Below, piece after piece: positions 43,262 through 53,345 of a stretch of DNA of 64,000 bases. This stretch comes from Diploptera punctata (lineage: Eukaryota > Arthropoda > Insecta > Blattodea > Blaberidae). A model generated the notes under the pieces. It did no database searches. It was not told the DNA's origin and was given only the letters and a program-made list of their open reading frames with translations. Made by a program: the position numbers and the translations under genes. The DNA lies in NCBI GenBank assembly GCA_030220185.1, contig JASPKZ010004203.1:430001-494000 (forward strand), in the 5' to 3' direction. Within the stretch, counting starts at the first letter, position 1. Each line of letters opens with the position of its first letter.

Positions 43262-43440
43262 TGAGCAGTTGCCTCTAGTCCCGAGGGTCTAGGGTTCAAA
43301 TCTTGCCGGGGTCATTGGACAGGCTACTTAGGGTGGGAAAATCCAAAGGGAGAAGTTCTCCGGGAGGTTCGTTAAGCTGTGGGTACTGAGTCTGATGATT
43401 TTCAGGCTGTATTAAAATATATCCGTGCAAAATTTAAATT
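43262..43440 (+). mobile_element. SINE-C, diverged head and body
   Basis: GTTGCCTCTAGTCCCGAGGG, GGGTTCAAATCTTGCCGGGG (B box), GGGAAAATCCAAAGGGAGAA and TCTCCGGGAGG match 3651-3800. The 3' half is missing. Confidence 0.65.
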
Positions 43441-43459
43441 ATAGGTTATTATTATAGGT

Positions 43460-43960
43460 TACTGGTTAATACCCGGCGTGCGTTGCTACACCTAAAAAAT
43501 GAAAAGTGTTTTTATATTTAGTTGAAAAAGTGAAAAGGAAAATAACTATAAATTGATATCCAAATTATTTTTAGATACCCCGTGCTGATTACCCGGCGTT
43601 GCCCGGGAATCTAATTTTCCCGATTTCTTGGCGTGAGTTGAAAGATAAAAATGGTTATTTTGAGTTATCCGTAAAAGATAGATAAGTTATATGCTGTTGC
43701 GAACTTTTTTGTAGATTTTTCTGAGATGTTCATTTCTGTGTACATTAATTTGGTGTATGTTATGGTTTAGACAGCGTAAGCCATTTAACAGTCCAAAAAG
43801 TCCCGAAAAACTTTTTCTCTACAAAGGGTGAAGGGGTTTACAACTCACTTATAGACTGTAACCTTCCAGGGATACTCCTAAACATTTTGCAAAAAGCACC
43901 ATCACAATCGGATGAACGATATGGCAGCGCATACAGGACAGACAGACATTCATACATTCA
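43460..43960 (+). repeat. Repeat E copy, nearly complete
   Basis: TAATACCCGGCGTGCGTTGC, GCGTTGCCCGGGAATCTAA, ATGGTTTAGACAGCGTAAGC, CATCACAATCGGATGAACGA and a CAGACAGACATTCAT tail precede a TA run at 43960-43984. Confidence 0.75.
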
Positions 43961-45699
43961 TATATATATATATATATATATATACATTAGCTAATACCCG
44001 GTGTGCGCTGCTACTCCTAAATAAACGTTTATGTGTTTTTGACACCAGCCGTGCGCTGTTATACTCTACTTTTTTGTAGAGTTTTTTCAGATGTTCAATT
44101 CTTTGTACATCAATTTGTGTATTTGTTATGGTTTAGGCAGCGTAAGCCACTTATGCGTCAAATAGGGACTTTATTTTACGTTTTTCGCTATAAAGGGTGA
44201 TTTCTATGGGTGGAGTGGTTGATTATTACAACTCTCTTATAGCCTATGTTCATTCCCGGAATCTCCTGAACATTTTTCAAAAAGCTCCATCTCAGTCGGA
44301 TGAACGGTATGGCAGAGGACGCTTGCCCGGAAATCTACTTATCCCGATCTTCTTGGTATCAAAAAAAAACTTAAAGCGCGACAGGCGTAGAAGGCTTTTG
44401 GCTGACCAGCCGGCTGTTCGCCTCACAGCCACATATGTTAATCTCAGAGGTAGACGATCATCTAGTCAGTGTAGGTTGACATGTGGTTAGCATGTCGGTC
44501 CTTCAGCCGTTATAGCTGGTATTCTCAATCTGGAGTCGCTACTTATTGTAGCTACCCAAATGGCTCACGATGTTGGGTGGGCACCATACAGTGGACCAGA
44601 TACGAAATCTAGCTGGAAAAAAAAAAGTATTTTACTAACTATCGCGAATTCATCTTTCATCACTCTAAAATTATTTCCAGATGACTGTTCTTCTAAAATG
44701 TATGTAGACAATATAAACATCGGAAGTTGCTGATAGTTAAGAACTCATCTGGTCCGCATCCCAGTTGTGTACCGAGCTTTAAAAATAAATACGTTTTGCA
44801 TTATAGTTCAGTGAGTTATTATATATGGATACTTTACCACAAGGTTTGTAATTTTCATTGATATATTTAACATGTTTCTATACAACCAGATACTGTGTTA
44901 AATACACGTGGAATCATATCTTCGAAACACTAAAAAATGTACACAATCGTTTTACATTAAATTGAGATAAAAAAAACAGTTCTGAACAGTATTACAAATT
45001 TTAGTTAGAATATAGAGTGATGTATGGACTTCAATTCCCACACAATAACATGTGTGCATATTATTGTGTTTTTTTTTGTAATTCGCTTTTTTATTAGAGG
45101 AGACGGCCGGCAGCTGAGGCCCATCTTCGCGCGCAGAGAATTGTTTGATTTAATATATGAAGAAAAGTGATCGAAAAAGGCAATAAGTGATCTTCTATTA
45201 ATAAATTACAGTTAGGGGATGTTCGGAGAATGTTTAAAAAAATGTTAAACATTTATTTAAAAGCGTTTTTCTAAAACATAGGAAGTTGTGCGAGAGAAAA
45301 AAATGTTAGATTTATACTGAAATATTCTGATTGGCTAAAAGTAAATGTAAACTTTCCCGTTATTAAGAATTTAAAACACTGGTAGTCGTTGGAAAATTCT
45401 GTTCCTTCTGCTTATGGAATTGTAAGACCCAAACTATCTTTCGAAGAGGTTGGAATAAAAACAAAAGAAAGGTCTTATTTCTGCTGAAATGTCTGTCTTG
45501 GGAAAGGTAGCATAAATTTGCTTCCCTAGTCTCATGTTAATATATCGACATATTGATATTTTATTGTCAAAAAAGACAATGCTTCGTCCGACATAGAAGA
45601 TAGGGGAGTTGAGCGGGGTGATTTGTAATGCTTATTATTATTTTGAAGCTATTTTTGTGGTTTTTGAGTAATGTCTTTAAGATCAATACTAGTGAAATT

Positions 45700-46270
45700 C
45701 ATATCAAATTCCGTTGAGGTGAAGTCATAAGATGAAAGTTAAGAATTAAATTGTACCTGTTTGTAGGTTCCGTCTTCCTCAACTTTGTTAATATATTGTA
45801 TATAAAATTAATTGGAGCGATTTGGGAAGTTACCTTCCATCTTCTGCAGGTTGAATTTCCCCTACTTGTTGTTGTTGTGTACGGTGATGTATACTCCAAC
45901 TGTTTGTAGCAACAACTGACTTGTTTTTGACGATCTCGTATAATAGGTTTGACTGGGGTGCGTTCTCGTTAAGAAGTGGGGTGTTCTTTGTTTCCTTTAT
46001 AATTTCGAGGTCTTCAAATATATTTATCCTAGCTGGAATGTTTTCTCGGTAGATTATCGTGTGAGTGTTTTCAATTGTGTTCATTCGATGACCTGCGTTA
46101 ATGAGATGTTTAGCATAGCTAGATTTATCACCAGCGTGTATGATTATTGTCCTGCCAATATAAAATATATTACAATATTTACATGTTAGTCTGTATACTC
46201 CCTTGTTGTTAAACGTGTTGTGTTCTTCTATGTCATTGTATATTATGTTGTTTACTTTGTTTCCTGTTTT
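45700..46270 (-). pseudogene. Penelope-like GIY-YIG endonuclease C-terminus, left arm
   Basis: The minus strand encodes in pieces KGVYRLTCKYCNIFYIGRT (from about 46215), KSSYAKHLINAGHRMNTIEN, IYRENIPARINIFEDLEIIK, NENAPQSNLLYEIV and SWSIHHRTQQQQVGEIQPAE. G-Y-LTC--C---YIG-T is the GIY-YIG core, and C--C and H--GH agree with the zinc-associated variant at the C-terminus of Penelope-like elements. The stretch between the core and KSSYAKH is shortened relative to the right arm. The RT is absent. Confidence 0.75.
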
Positions 46271-46273
46271 ATA

Positions 46274-46648
46274 ACATAGCTTATAAAACAGGAAACAAAT
46301 TAAACAACATAATGTACAATGGCATAGAAGAACACAACAAATTTAACAACAAGGGAGTCTAGAAACTAACATGTAAAGATTGTAATATATTTTATTTTGG
46401 CAGGACAAGCAGAAATTTCAACACAAAATATAAAGAACACCTAAAAGATGTCATACACGCGGTTGATAAATCTAGCTATGCTAAACATCTCATTAACGCA
46501 GGTCATCGAATGAACACAATTGAAAACACTCTCACGATAATCCACCGAGAAAACATTCCAGCTAGGATAAATATATTTGAAGACCTCGAAATTATAAAGA
46601 AAACAAACAACATCTCACTTCTTAATGAGAACGCACCCCAGTCAAACC
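46274..46648 (+). pseudogene. Penelope-like GIY-YIG endonuclease C-terminus, right arm
   Basis: GNKLNNIMYNGIEEHNKFNN, then KGV followed by a stop at the position of the expected Tyr, then KLTCKDCNIFYFGRTSRNFN, TKYKEHLKDVIHAVDKSSYA, KHLINAGHRMNTIEN, IPARINIFEDLEIIKKTN and NENAPQSN. Compared with the left arm it keeps the TSRNF-KYKEHL helix region that surrounds the catalytic Arg of GIY-YIG enzymes. It breaks at 46648 where mariner entered, and the tail of the ORF continues at 47686-47930 (EIVKNKSVAATNSWSIHH). Confidence 0.75.
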
Positions 46649-47685
46649 CGGATGGATCAAATATAAACCGAAATTTGTATCTGGAGACTCTGGTAGCGAA
46701 CTGCAAAGGTTGCGGTTTGGAGGGGAAGTTGGTGGGGGTGTCTGGAGTAGGGATCTTGATGTGTCGCACTTCGAAGAGCGGCCGCTTGCTTCAGTACGCC
46801 ATGAGCGAGCAAGAGGTACACACGTCTGTTGCGCAACGCATTATTATTAAGTTTTTGGCGAAAGAAGGAACTAAAACTTTATGCAATTTTGAGAAGGCTC
46901 CATGCGCAATTCGGGGAAGCAACCCTTTCGAAGACGCAGGTGTATGATAGGCGCTAAAATAATTTAGCGGGCCGGGATTCAGTGGAAAATGAGCCCCACC
47001 AAAGACGGCAACGAACAAGCATCACTGCAGACAACATTCGTGCTGTACGGGACCTTATTGAGGAGGATCAGCGCGTAACAATTTCTGAAATTGCTTCACA
47101 CGTTGGAATAAGCTTCGGAAGTGTTCAAGCCATCATCAGTGATGAACTCAAATTCCGAAAATTGTCTGCCAGGTGGATTCCTCGGTTCCTCATTCAGGAA
47201 CAAAAAAAATGCATTGGACATTGACGAAAATGCATTGGACACCTCAGGAACATCCTCCTTACAGTCCAGATTTGTCACCCTGTGACTACCATTTGTTTGG
47301 GCCACTGAAAGAAGACATGGGAGGAAGGCGGTTTGGTGACAATGCAGCGGTAGAGGAGTTCGTGCACAACTGGCTGACTACACGTCATGCCTCATTCTTC
47401 AAGGACGGCATCAAAAAGTTGCCAACTCGATGGCAAAAGTGTGTCGGAAATGCAGGAGAATATGTAGAAAAATGTGGAAAGCAACGGGAAGCTACCACAC
47501 CTACACAATTCCCTAGTAAAGCTGCAAGAATAGCATGAAAATGCTATGATTGCAGTGAAGGACCTGCCTTCGGGCTGAATTACTATGGATGGATGTAGAA
47601 AAATGAGGTGATGGTTTTGTATTTTTTTGTTAATTCAATAAAATTGTAAACAATAATTCCGGTTTATATTTGATTCACCCTCGTA
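46649..47685 (+). mobile_element. Internally deleted mariner (irritans-like) element inside the Penelope arm
   Basis: Terminal inverted repeats: left GATCAAATATAAACCG (46655-46670), right CGGTTTATATTTGATTCACC and CTCG (47660-47683), followed by TA (47684-47685). Protein pieces in order: SEQEVHTSVAQRIIIKFLAK (46804), LHAQFGEATLSKTQVYD (about 46898-46948), then the second helix-turn-helix NIRAVRDLIEEDQRVTISEI, SHVGISFGSVQAIISDELKF and RWIPRFLIQEQK (to 47210). A deletion removes the first two catalytic Asp residues. It resumes HPPYSPDLSPCDYHLFGPLK, GGRRFGDNAAVEEFVHNWLT and KLPTRWQKCVGNAGEYVEK. The third catalytic Asp (SPCDYH) is present. Non-autonomous. Confidence 0.85.
47462..47605 (+). mobile_element. 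5'-truncated SINE-A inside mariner, with 13-bp duplications
   Basis: ATGTAGAAAAATG at 47462-47474 and 47593-47605 flanks a 118-bp SINE-A 3' part (47475-47592: TGGAAAGCAACGGGAAGCTA ... CTATGGATGG). Perfect duplication with a truncated 5' end shows LINE-style target-primed insertion. It is the innermost layer of the nest. Confidence 0.9.
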
Positions 47686-49215
47686 CGAGATCGTCAAAAA
47701 CAAGTCAGTTGCTGCTACAAACAGTTGGAGTATACATCACCGTACACAACAACAAGTAGCGGAAACTCAACCTGCAGAAGTTGGAAGGTAACTTCCGAAA
47801 GCGCTCCAGTTAATTTTATATACAATATACTAACAAAGTTGAGGACGGCGGCACCTACCAATAGGTACAATTTAATTTTTAACTTTCATCATTTGTCTTT
47901 AAAACATCAGCAGTATCCCGTTACCACATGACCAAAGTGATATTTCTGTTGCAAGAGCAAGTTCATCGCGAGAGAAATCCTGCTTAAGTGAACATTTATT
48001 TTATTTCAGCCTCTTCGAAAGCTATTTTGGGTCTTCCAATTCCATAAGCAGATGGAACAGAATTTTTCAGCGACTGTCATTGTTCTAAATAAATTCTTAA
48101 TAACGGGAAAGTTAGCATCCACTCCTAACCAATCAGAATATTTCATTAGAATGTTTTTTCTCGCGCACAACTTCGTATGTTTGAGAAAATCGCTTTTCAA
48201 AAAAATATTGATTTTTAATATAATTTAAAAACATTCTGCTAACATCCCCCTACCCCTAATTTGTTTACTAAATGATAACTTATTGCCTCTATCTAACATT
48301 TTTTCCCATATTAAATCAAACAATTATTCTCTGCGCGCAACGGTAGGCGTCAGTTGCTGGCTACCTCCTGTAATGAGAAAGCTAAAAAAAGCGCAATAAT
48401 TTGCACACATGTTATTGTGCGGAAATTAGAGTCTATAAATCACTCTATATTATAACTAAAATTTGTACTACTGTTCAGAACTGTTTTCTTTGTAGCTCAA
48501 TTTTAAAAAAAAGATGATTGTGTACATTTTTTAGTGCATGGAAGGTATGGTTCCACATGTATTTAACATAATATCTGGGGGTTATATAGAAAAACATTAA
48601 ATATATCAATAAAATTACAAACCTTGAATTTAAGTATGCATATAGAATAAGAAGAATAGCTCATTGAACTTGAACACACAACGCTAATAACACAACTGGG
48701 ATATAGACCAGATGAGTTCTTAACCATCGGCAACTTCCGATGTTTATATTGTCTTCATAAACATTAGAATTGTACCCTCCTTTGCAGATAAGTTAAGAAC
48801 CGTCATGTAACAATTATATTAGAGTGAAAAAAAAAGATAAATTGATGAGGGTGAGTGAAAATATATTTTTTTCAGCTAGGATTCATTTATGCCCCATTGT
48901 GCACGGGTCCCGTACTGGCCGAAATTCCACGAGAAAAATTTCTTCCCCCATGGAGACTCGAACCAGCTTAAAACCCGTAGTTCTGCGCCAAGACTTCTCG
49001 CCTTAACCACTCTACTACGGCGCGGGACTCTTGGTATCAAATGAAAGATAAAATGGTTATTGTGAGTTATCCGTAAGAGATTAACATATGCTGTCGCGGA
49101 CTTTTTTGTAGAGCTTTTTGAGATATTCAATTCTGTGTACATTAATTCTGTGTATTTCTTATGGTTTAGGCAGCGTAAGCCATTTAAGCGTCCAATGAGC
49201 TACTTTTTTCACATT

Positions 49216-49450
49216 TTCCTTTACAGATAAGTTAAGAACCGTCATATAACAATTATATTAGAGTAAAAAGATAAATTGATGAGGGTGAGTGAAAATAGTA
49301 CTTTTCCAGCTAGATTTCATTTCTGGCCCTCTGTGCACCGGTCCTATACTGGCCGAAATTCCACGAGAAAAAATGTTTCCCCCTGGAGACTCGAACCATC
49401 CTAAGTCCCGTAGTTCTGCGCCAAGATTTCTTGCCTTAACCACTCAGAGG
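49216..49450 (-). repeat. Duplicate of the Penelope-end/SINE-B junction
   Basis: CAGATAAGTTAAGAACCGTC, TTGATGAGGGTGAGTGAAAA, CAGCTAGATTTCATTTCTGG, GTGCACCGGTCCTATACTGG and AACCACTC repeat the order seen at 48785-49020. Part of the nest was therefore duplicated in tandem (offset about 430 bp), including neighbouring repeat E sequence. Confidence 0.7.
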
Positions 49451-49459
49451 GACACTTGG

Positions 49460-49853
49460 TATCAATAATAAAGACGAAAGATTCACACAAATGGACATTA
49501 TTCTCTTGGTATCAAAGAAAGACAAAAATGGTTCTTGTGAGTTATCCGTAAGAGATAAACATATTTATGCTGTCGCGGACTTTCTTGTAGAGCTTTTCGA
49601 AATATTCAAATCTGTGTATATTAATTTTATGTATTTCTTATGGTTTAGGCAGCGTAAGCCATTTAAGAGTCCAAAGAGCTACTTTTTCACGTTTTCCACT
49701 ACAAAAGACGATTTTTAATGATGTAGGAGTTGAGTGTCACAACTCTCTTATAGCCTATGTTCATCCCGGGAATCTCCTGAACATTTTTCAAAAACCCCAT
49801 TACAATCGGATCAAAGGTATGGCCGCGCGTAAAGTACGAACAAAGGAACAAAC

Positions 49854-49884
<31 letters not shown>

Positions 49885-49915
49885 CAAACAAACATTAATT
49901 TTATATATATATCAG
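49460..49915 (+). repeat. Repeat E copy with AAAC/AAAG tail
   Basis: CTTGGTATCAAAGAAAGACA, GTGAGTTATCCGTAAGAGAT, GCTGTCGCGGACTTTCTTGT, CATTACAATCGGATCAAAGG and GTATGGCCGCGCGTAAAGTA, then a CAAA/GAAA-rich tail and TTTATATATATATCAGAT. Confidence 0.8.
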
Positions 49916-50084
49916 ATCGCTAATCACACTCCGCAGTAATAGCCTAATTTGTCCGTTGTTTTTTTTAAATTTAAATAGTAAGATGACTGCGCTACAACCC
50001 CAAAATAAAACAATATAGACTTATATTATGAGACTTGGAATTGTTTTCCAAAATATTTTCGAAATTACTTAATTCGTCCACAGC

Positions 50085-50285
50085 CGTCTCAGTAGACGCG
50101 CGACTGCTCCGACTAGGATCCCAGGTTCAAAGGGTTTTGGTGGTGGGCCATACAGAGATTCTCGGGGTTTCTCGAGGTTCTCCTATTTGCCGAATATCAT
50201 CCCACCAACACTCTCCATTCCTCCTCCCCCTCCACTCCATTTTATTTTATTTCTCATTTATTTATTTAGGCTATTTCATATCACC
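50085..50285 (+). mobile_element. tRNA-derived SINE-like repeat
   Basis: GTAGACGCGCGACTGCTCCG then B-box-like CCCAGGTTCAAAGGG (50118-50132), then TTCTCGGGGTTTCTCGAGG and a pyrimidine-rich stretch ending TTTATTTATTTAGG. The design and C-rich body are like SINE-E, but I could not match them word for word. Confidence 0.45.
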
Positions 50286-51690
50286 TTTCACCGCATCTCA
50301 TGTTAGATAAAAATAGTTTGGTTGGAATCCACAAGTGTTCAAAATATGTGGCGGCGGAATCTAGTGGGGCCCACCAAGGTGCTGCCTCATGACTCCGAGC
50401 CTGAGCAATAAAAAAAGGGCAGAAGGAGCCGACGGGTGGGTTGTAGTCCTCCCTCGCGGCCAATCCAAAATACGTAGCTGTATCCGTCATGGTAGTAGAA
50501 CCAGATGTGTCGGACCTGGAAGACGACCTATAACTTATATAACACCGTAGAACAGACTTTCAATCCACTCATCTCCATAATACTGGGATAGCGCAATAGG
50601 TATTTCAGGTCGTGGTGCTTGGGAGTCTGGCCTCCCAGTCTAAATAAAGAACAAACTAAATGAACTAGGGCCTAACTCCTCCGTAAAATCTCAGATTTAA
50701 TAATTTTAATGCAAATAACTATTTATCCCCGAACATCATCTGGTCATCATTATGATATTCGCCAAGTAATATGAATGTCTCAAAGTTGTGTTCTTTCGGT
50801 GGAGACCCAGGATTGAGGTAATCGCTCATTTGGGGAGGCCCTACATGCTTTTGTGTGGTCAAAAAAGTATGTATGTTATCCAAAAGTCTCTACATGTCGT
50901 GCAACTTTAAGGCTTGGGCCGTATATGGCACATAAAAGTGGGGATCGCACAGATGCGACCGAGTTGGCTGGACAAACACGCTCAAGAGCGACCCAGGATA
51001 TTTTATTATATAGTCCACGTGCAGCTAGAGCTAGATACCTGATTTATCCAAATGAGACGTCACCCTTCCCCACTGCCACGTGGTGCAGATTCTTTGAACA
51101 CACATACGCTAAGAGCTGATGAAATGGCGAGAGTAAGGAATGCTTGATGTAATACTAGAATCATAACATTTCTATTGCATGCATCTCAGTACTACGTGTC
51201 CTGAAAATATTAGTCGCGTTTCTTGGCGAATAAAACACAACTTTTATAAACACTGTAATGAAAATGAAACAATATTACTAATCGTAATACGTGGATTAAT
51301 AACACGACTGTAGAAGAAAAAAGCAGAAGGTTTGTGAATGATTAATACATTCAATGCATAGAACCGCGTGCACCGAGGATTCACAACGATAAGTCTCCCT
51401 CTCTTCATACCCCGCTCGCCTTCTTGTGAGCTCCTAGCTGTACCTCGTAGTTGTTTATTTCGGTATTAGTTATCGTCGTGCAAATGATGGAGAAGTTTGG
51501 CGCGATGAAAAAATCAAAAGGGATAGATGTTGAAAGATTTATATTTGTCGGATTAAACTAGAAAGGTAACAAAATTAACTAATCCTATCTTATATTTGTC
51601 GGTCTTAAACTTAAAAGCTAACAAATACTTACCTTAACCTAACAAAGGTAAATCATCCTAACCTTATTATTAACATTTTATGAGTTTTAT
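50286..51690. other. Unassigned, less AT-rich stretch
   Basis: 50290-51120 has balanced base composition and several 70-90 codon frames on both strands (50281-50490 minus, 50853-51119 plus). None shows a domain, signal peptide or family I know. No splice structure can be supported. Confidence 0.35.
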
Positions 51691-51741
<51 letters not shown>

Positions 51742-52170
51742 TTGCACGATCTAGGCAAATTGTCTGTTCCGCCACAGTTGTTCTATCCATCATTCCACTG
51801 GCCTTCCTACATTCCTTGATCCTCTTGGCTTGTAGTTAAATGCTACTTTTGGTAATTTTGTTACATTCATTCTTTCTACATGTCTAAATCATTTATCTCT
51901 GTATTCTTTGATTTTTTCATTCAGTGGATATATATTTAACTTTGTTCGTATATCTTAATTCTTTATCCGATCCAATCTTGTGCAGTATTTTGTTCTTCTA
52001 AGGAAGTTCATTTCTACGTTTTGTATTCTACTTTGTTTTTGGTCATTACACAAGTTTTGCTCCCATAAAGTAATGCAGAAACTGCCAAGAGTTATATAGC
52101 TACTCACATTTAGTAATACATTTTTCACATCATTACAGACAGTTTGAAGTCTGCAAAATGGGAACATACA
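51691..52170 (-). mobile_element. LINE C-terminal fragment next to an (ATT)n run
   Basis: After ATT triplets at 51695-51740, the minus strand carries decayed C-terminal RT sequence. The most readable piece is VEMNFLRRTKYCTRLDRIKN at 52010-51955, matching the AEMLFLRNVKGCTRADRIRN block of the LINE at 57061. Upstream is an LYGSK-like remnant (TTTTGCTCCCATAAAG complement). Confidence 0.65.
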
Positions 52171-52179
52171 GTTTTATGT

Positions 52180-52820
52180 TCATAGCATATTTCGAGTAAT
52201 CCCGAGCTGTACATTCACGATTACTTCCAAATTCCAGGGCCGCACCTCGACAAGCGACTAAAATTTCCAGGACTGTACATGAGTTGAAAATCAGATTACA
52301 GACCTACAAGGTGAGAGGTTAAACTACGATGGAAAAGAAGAATAACTATCCCAGTTTTGTTTTCTTTGCCGCATAGTGTGACTTCTACTCAAACAATATG
52401 TTCAATACGGGTTGATAACCTCTTAGTAACACTACACACTTTATAGATTATGTTTGTAAATAGTGCAAGTTCAAGGCCACATGCACGAGTTACTACTAGC
52501 TGCGTTTTTTTAAAAAATGTAATTGCGAGCAAAGTCTGATTAAAAACACGCGCTATCATCATCCTTCATTATCACTGTGGCATGTGTTGTTCAAGAATAA
52601 CAGCAGCCTTACTCTCAACATCATTTCCTTTCAAAACATCACACTTGATCCATATACCTCTTCCGAGCTAAGTCCCAATTGTAATGTAAACAAAGTAGAT
52701 GTAAGACTGCATTTTCATTGCTCTAATAACGATTTTACGTTTAAGCGTGTAAGAATATGTAGTTTCCTCTCTAACATCAAAATAGAGAAAATAATAAAAA
52801 AAACACGTATTAGCCTATCT
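52180..52820. other. Unassigned sequence
   Basis: No feature supported. Confidence 0.4.
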
Positions 52821-52821
52821 A

Positions 52822-52825
<4 letters not shown>

Positions 52826-52857
<32 letters not shown>

Positions 52858-53035
52858 ATCGTAATTCTGCCCGAAGACAGGTCCTTCACTGCAATCATAT
52901 AATTTTCATGCTAAGCTTTACTAGGGAATTTCAGGTGTGGTAGCTTCCCGTTGCTTTCCACACCGATGAAGAATGATGGTGATAATGACAAGTATGATGA
53001 TGATGATGATGGCCATATGATTTCGGGGACTATAT
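52826..53035 (-). mobile_element. SINE-A, minus copy lacking its head, beside (TA)n
   Basis: After a TA run (52826-52852) the minus strand runs from GTCCCCGAAATCATATGGCC through the CAT-rich linker and GGAAAGCAACGGGAAGCTAC to GGGCAGAATTACGATGGAT. The tRNA head is missing. Confidence 0.85.
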
Positions 53036-53345
53036 ATATATATTTAGATGTTATAACTATATTTTTGACATTTGGCAATGAAGGCAAATATGATATGAAA
53101 AGAAAAATGAATGCTTGAGTCGGGATTTGAACCCGAGTCTCTAAACTTTGTACGTTTAGCGCTCTAATGACCTGAGCTACCCAATTATCCCAACACAAAC
53201 ATACATTTTTCATATATATATGAAGTATTCTCAGTTCACACAAGAGGTAGCGGAAAATCGTTCCGACTAACATCTAGTGGCTAACTTTTAAAGAGAATAT
53301 TTACTTTATAGCAGTAACGCTTGTATATTTAGATGTTATGACTAC
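53036..53345 (-). mobile_element. SINE-D, minus copy with tRNA-like core
   Basis: On the minus strand: body AAGCGTTACTGCTATAAAGT, AGCCACTAGATG and CCTCTTGTGTGAACTGAGAA, then AAAAATGTATGTTTG, the tRNA-like core 53193-53115 (GGGTAGCTCAGGTCATTAGA as A box, anticodon stem TAAAC/GTTTA around GTACAAA, B box GGGTTCAAATCCC), then CAAGCATTCATTTTTC. The loop again shows ACA at the anticodon position. The frame at 52911-53273 (minus) crosses the core and is not a gene. Confidence 0.75.

Larger units (their letters stand above)
44586..48899. mobile_element. Penelope-like element: two inverted 5'-truncated copies (4.3-kb palindrome)
   Basis: Left arm 44586-46272 and right arm 46273-48899 are inverted copies, checked at five places: ends (CTAGCTGGAAAA/TTTCAGCTAG), 44702-44764 against 48683-48763, 45005-45060 against 48430-48480, 45420 against 48030, and 46090-46270 against 46275-46510. 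The centre reads TTTCCTGTTTTATAA...TTATAAAACAGGAAA. The arms diverge outward, 3' ends outermost. The right arm is longer because of a mariner insertion. Arms differ by many substitutions and small indels, so this is old and not a recent duplication. Confidence 0.8.
44364..49028 (-). mobile_element. SINE-B, minus copy, split by a Penelope-like palindrome
   Basis: The left piece (44370-44585) is the SINE-B 3' part: GGCTTTTGGCTGACCAGC, CGGTCCTTCAGCCGTTATAG, CTACCCAAATGGCTCACGAT, GTTGGGTGGGCACC. The right piece (48901-49022) is its 5' part: GGGTCCCGTACTGGCCGAAA, TTCCACGAGAAAAATTTCTT, GGAGACTCGAACCAGC (B box complement), GTAGTTCTGCGCCAAGAC. In the copy at 63065-63395 these parts adjoin. GCAC flanks the insert on both sides (44581-44584 and 48901-48904). 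Confidence 0.7.
43984..49215 (+). repeat. Repeat E copy interrupted by a 4.7-kb nested block
   Basis: The left part 43984-44363 runs to GATCTTCTTGGTATCAAA. The right part resumes at 49029 with TCTTGGTATCAAATG and continues through GGTTATTGTGAGTTATCCGT, GCTGTCGCGGACTTTTTTGT and GCAGCGTAAGCCATTTAAGC to about 49210. The 13-base word TCTTGGTATCAAA is duplicated at both junctions (44351-44363 and 49029-49041), so everything from 44364 to 49028 entered repeat E as, or inside, one insertion. Confidence 0.75.

Noticed and set aside
44197..44490. 97-codon frame
   Set aside because: Crosses the repeat E/SINE-B junction and has no domain.
46510..46947. 145-codon protein-coding gene
   Set aside because: Fusion of Penelope C-terminus and mariner sequence created by insertion.
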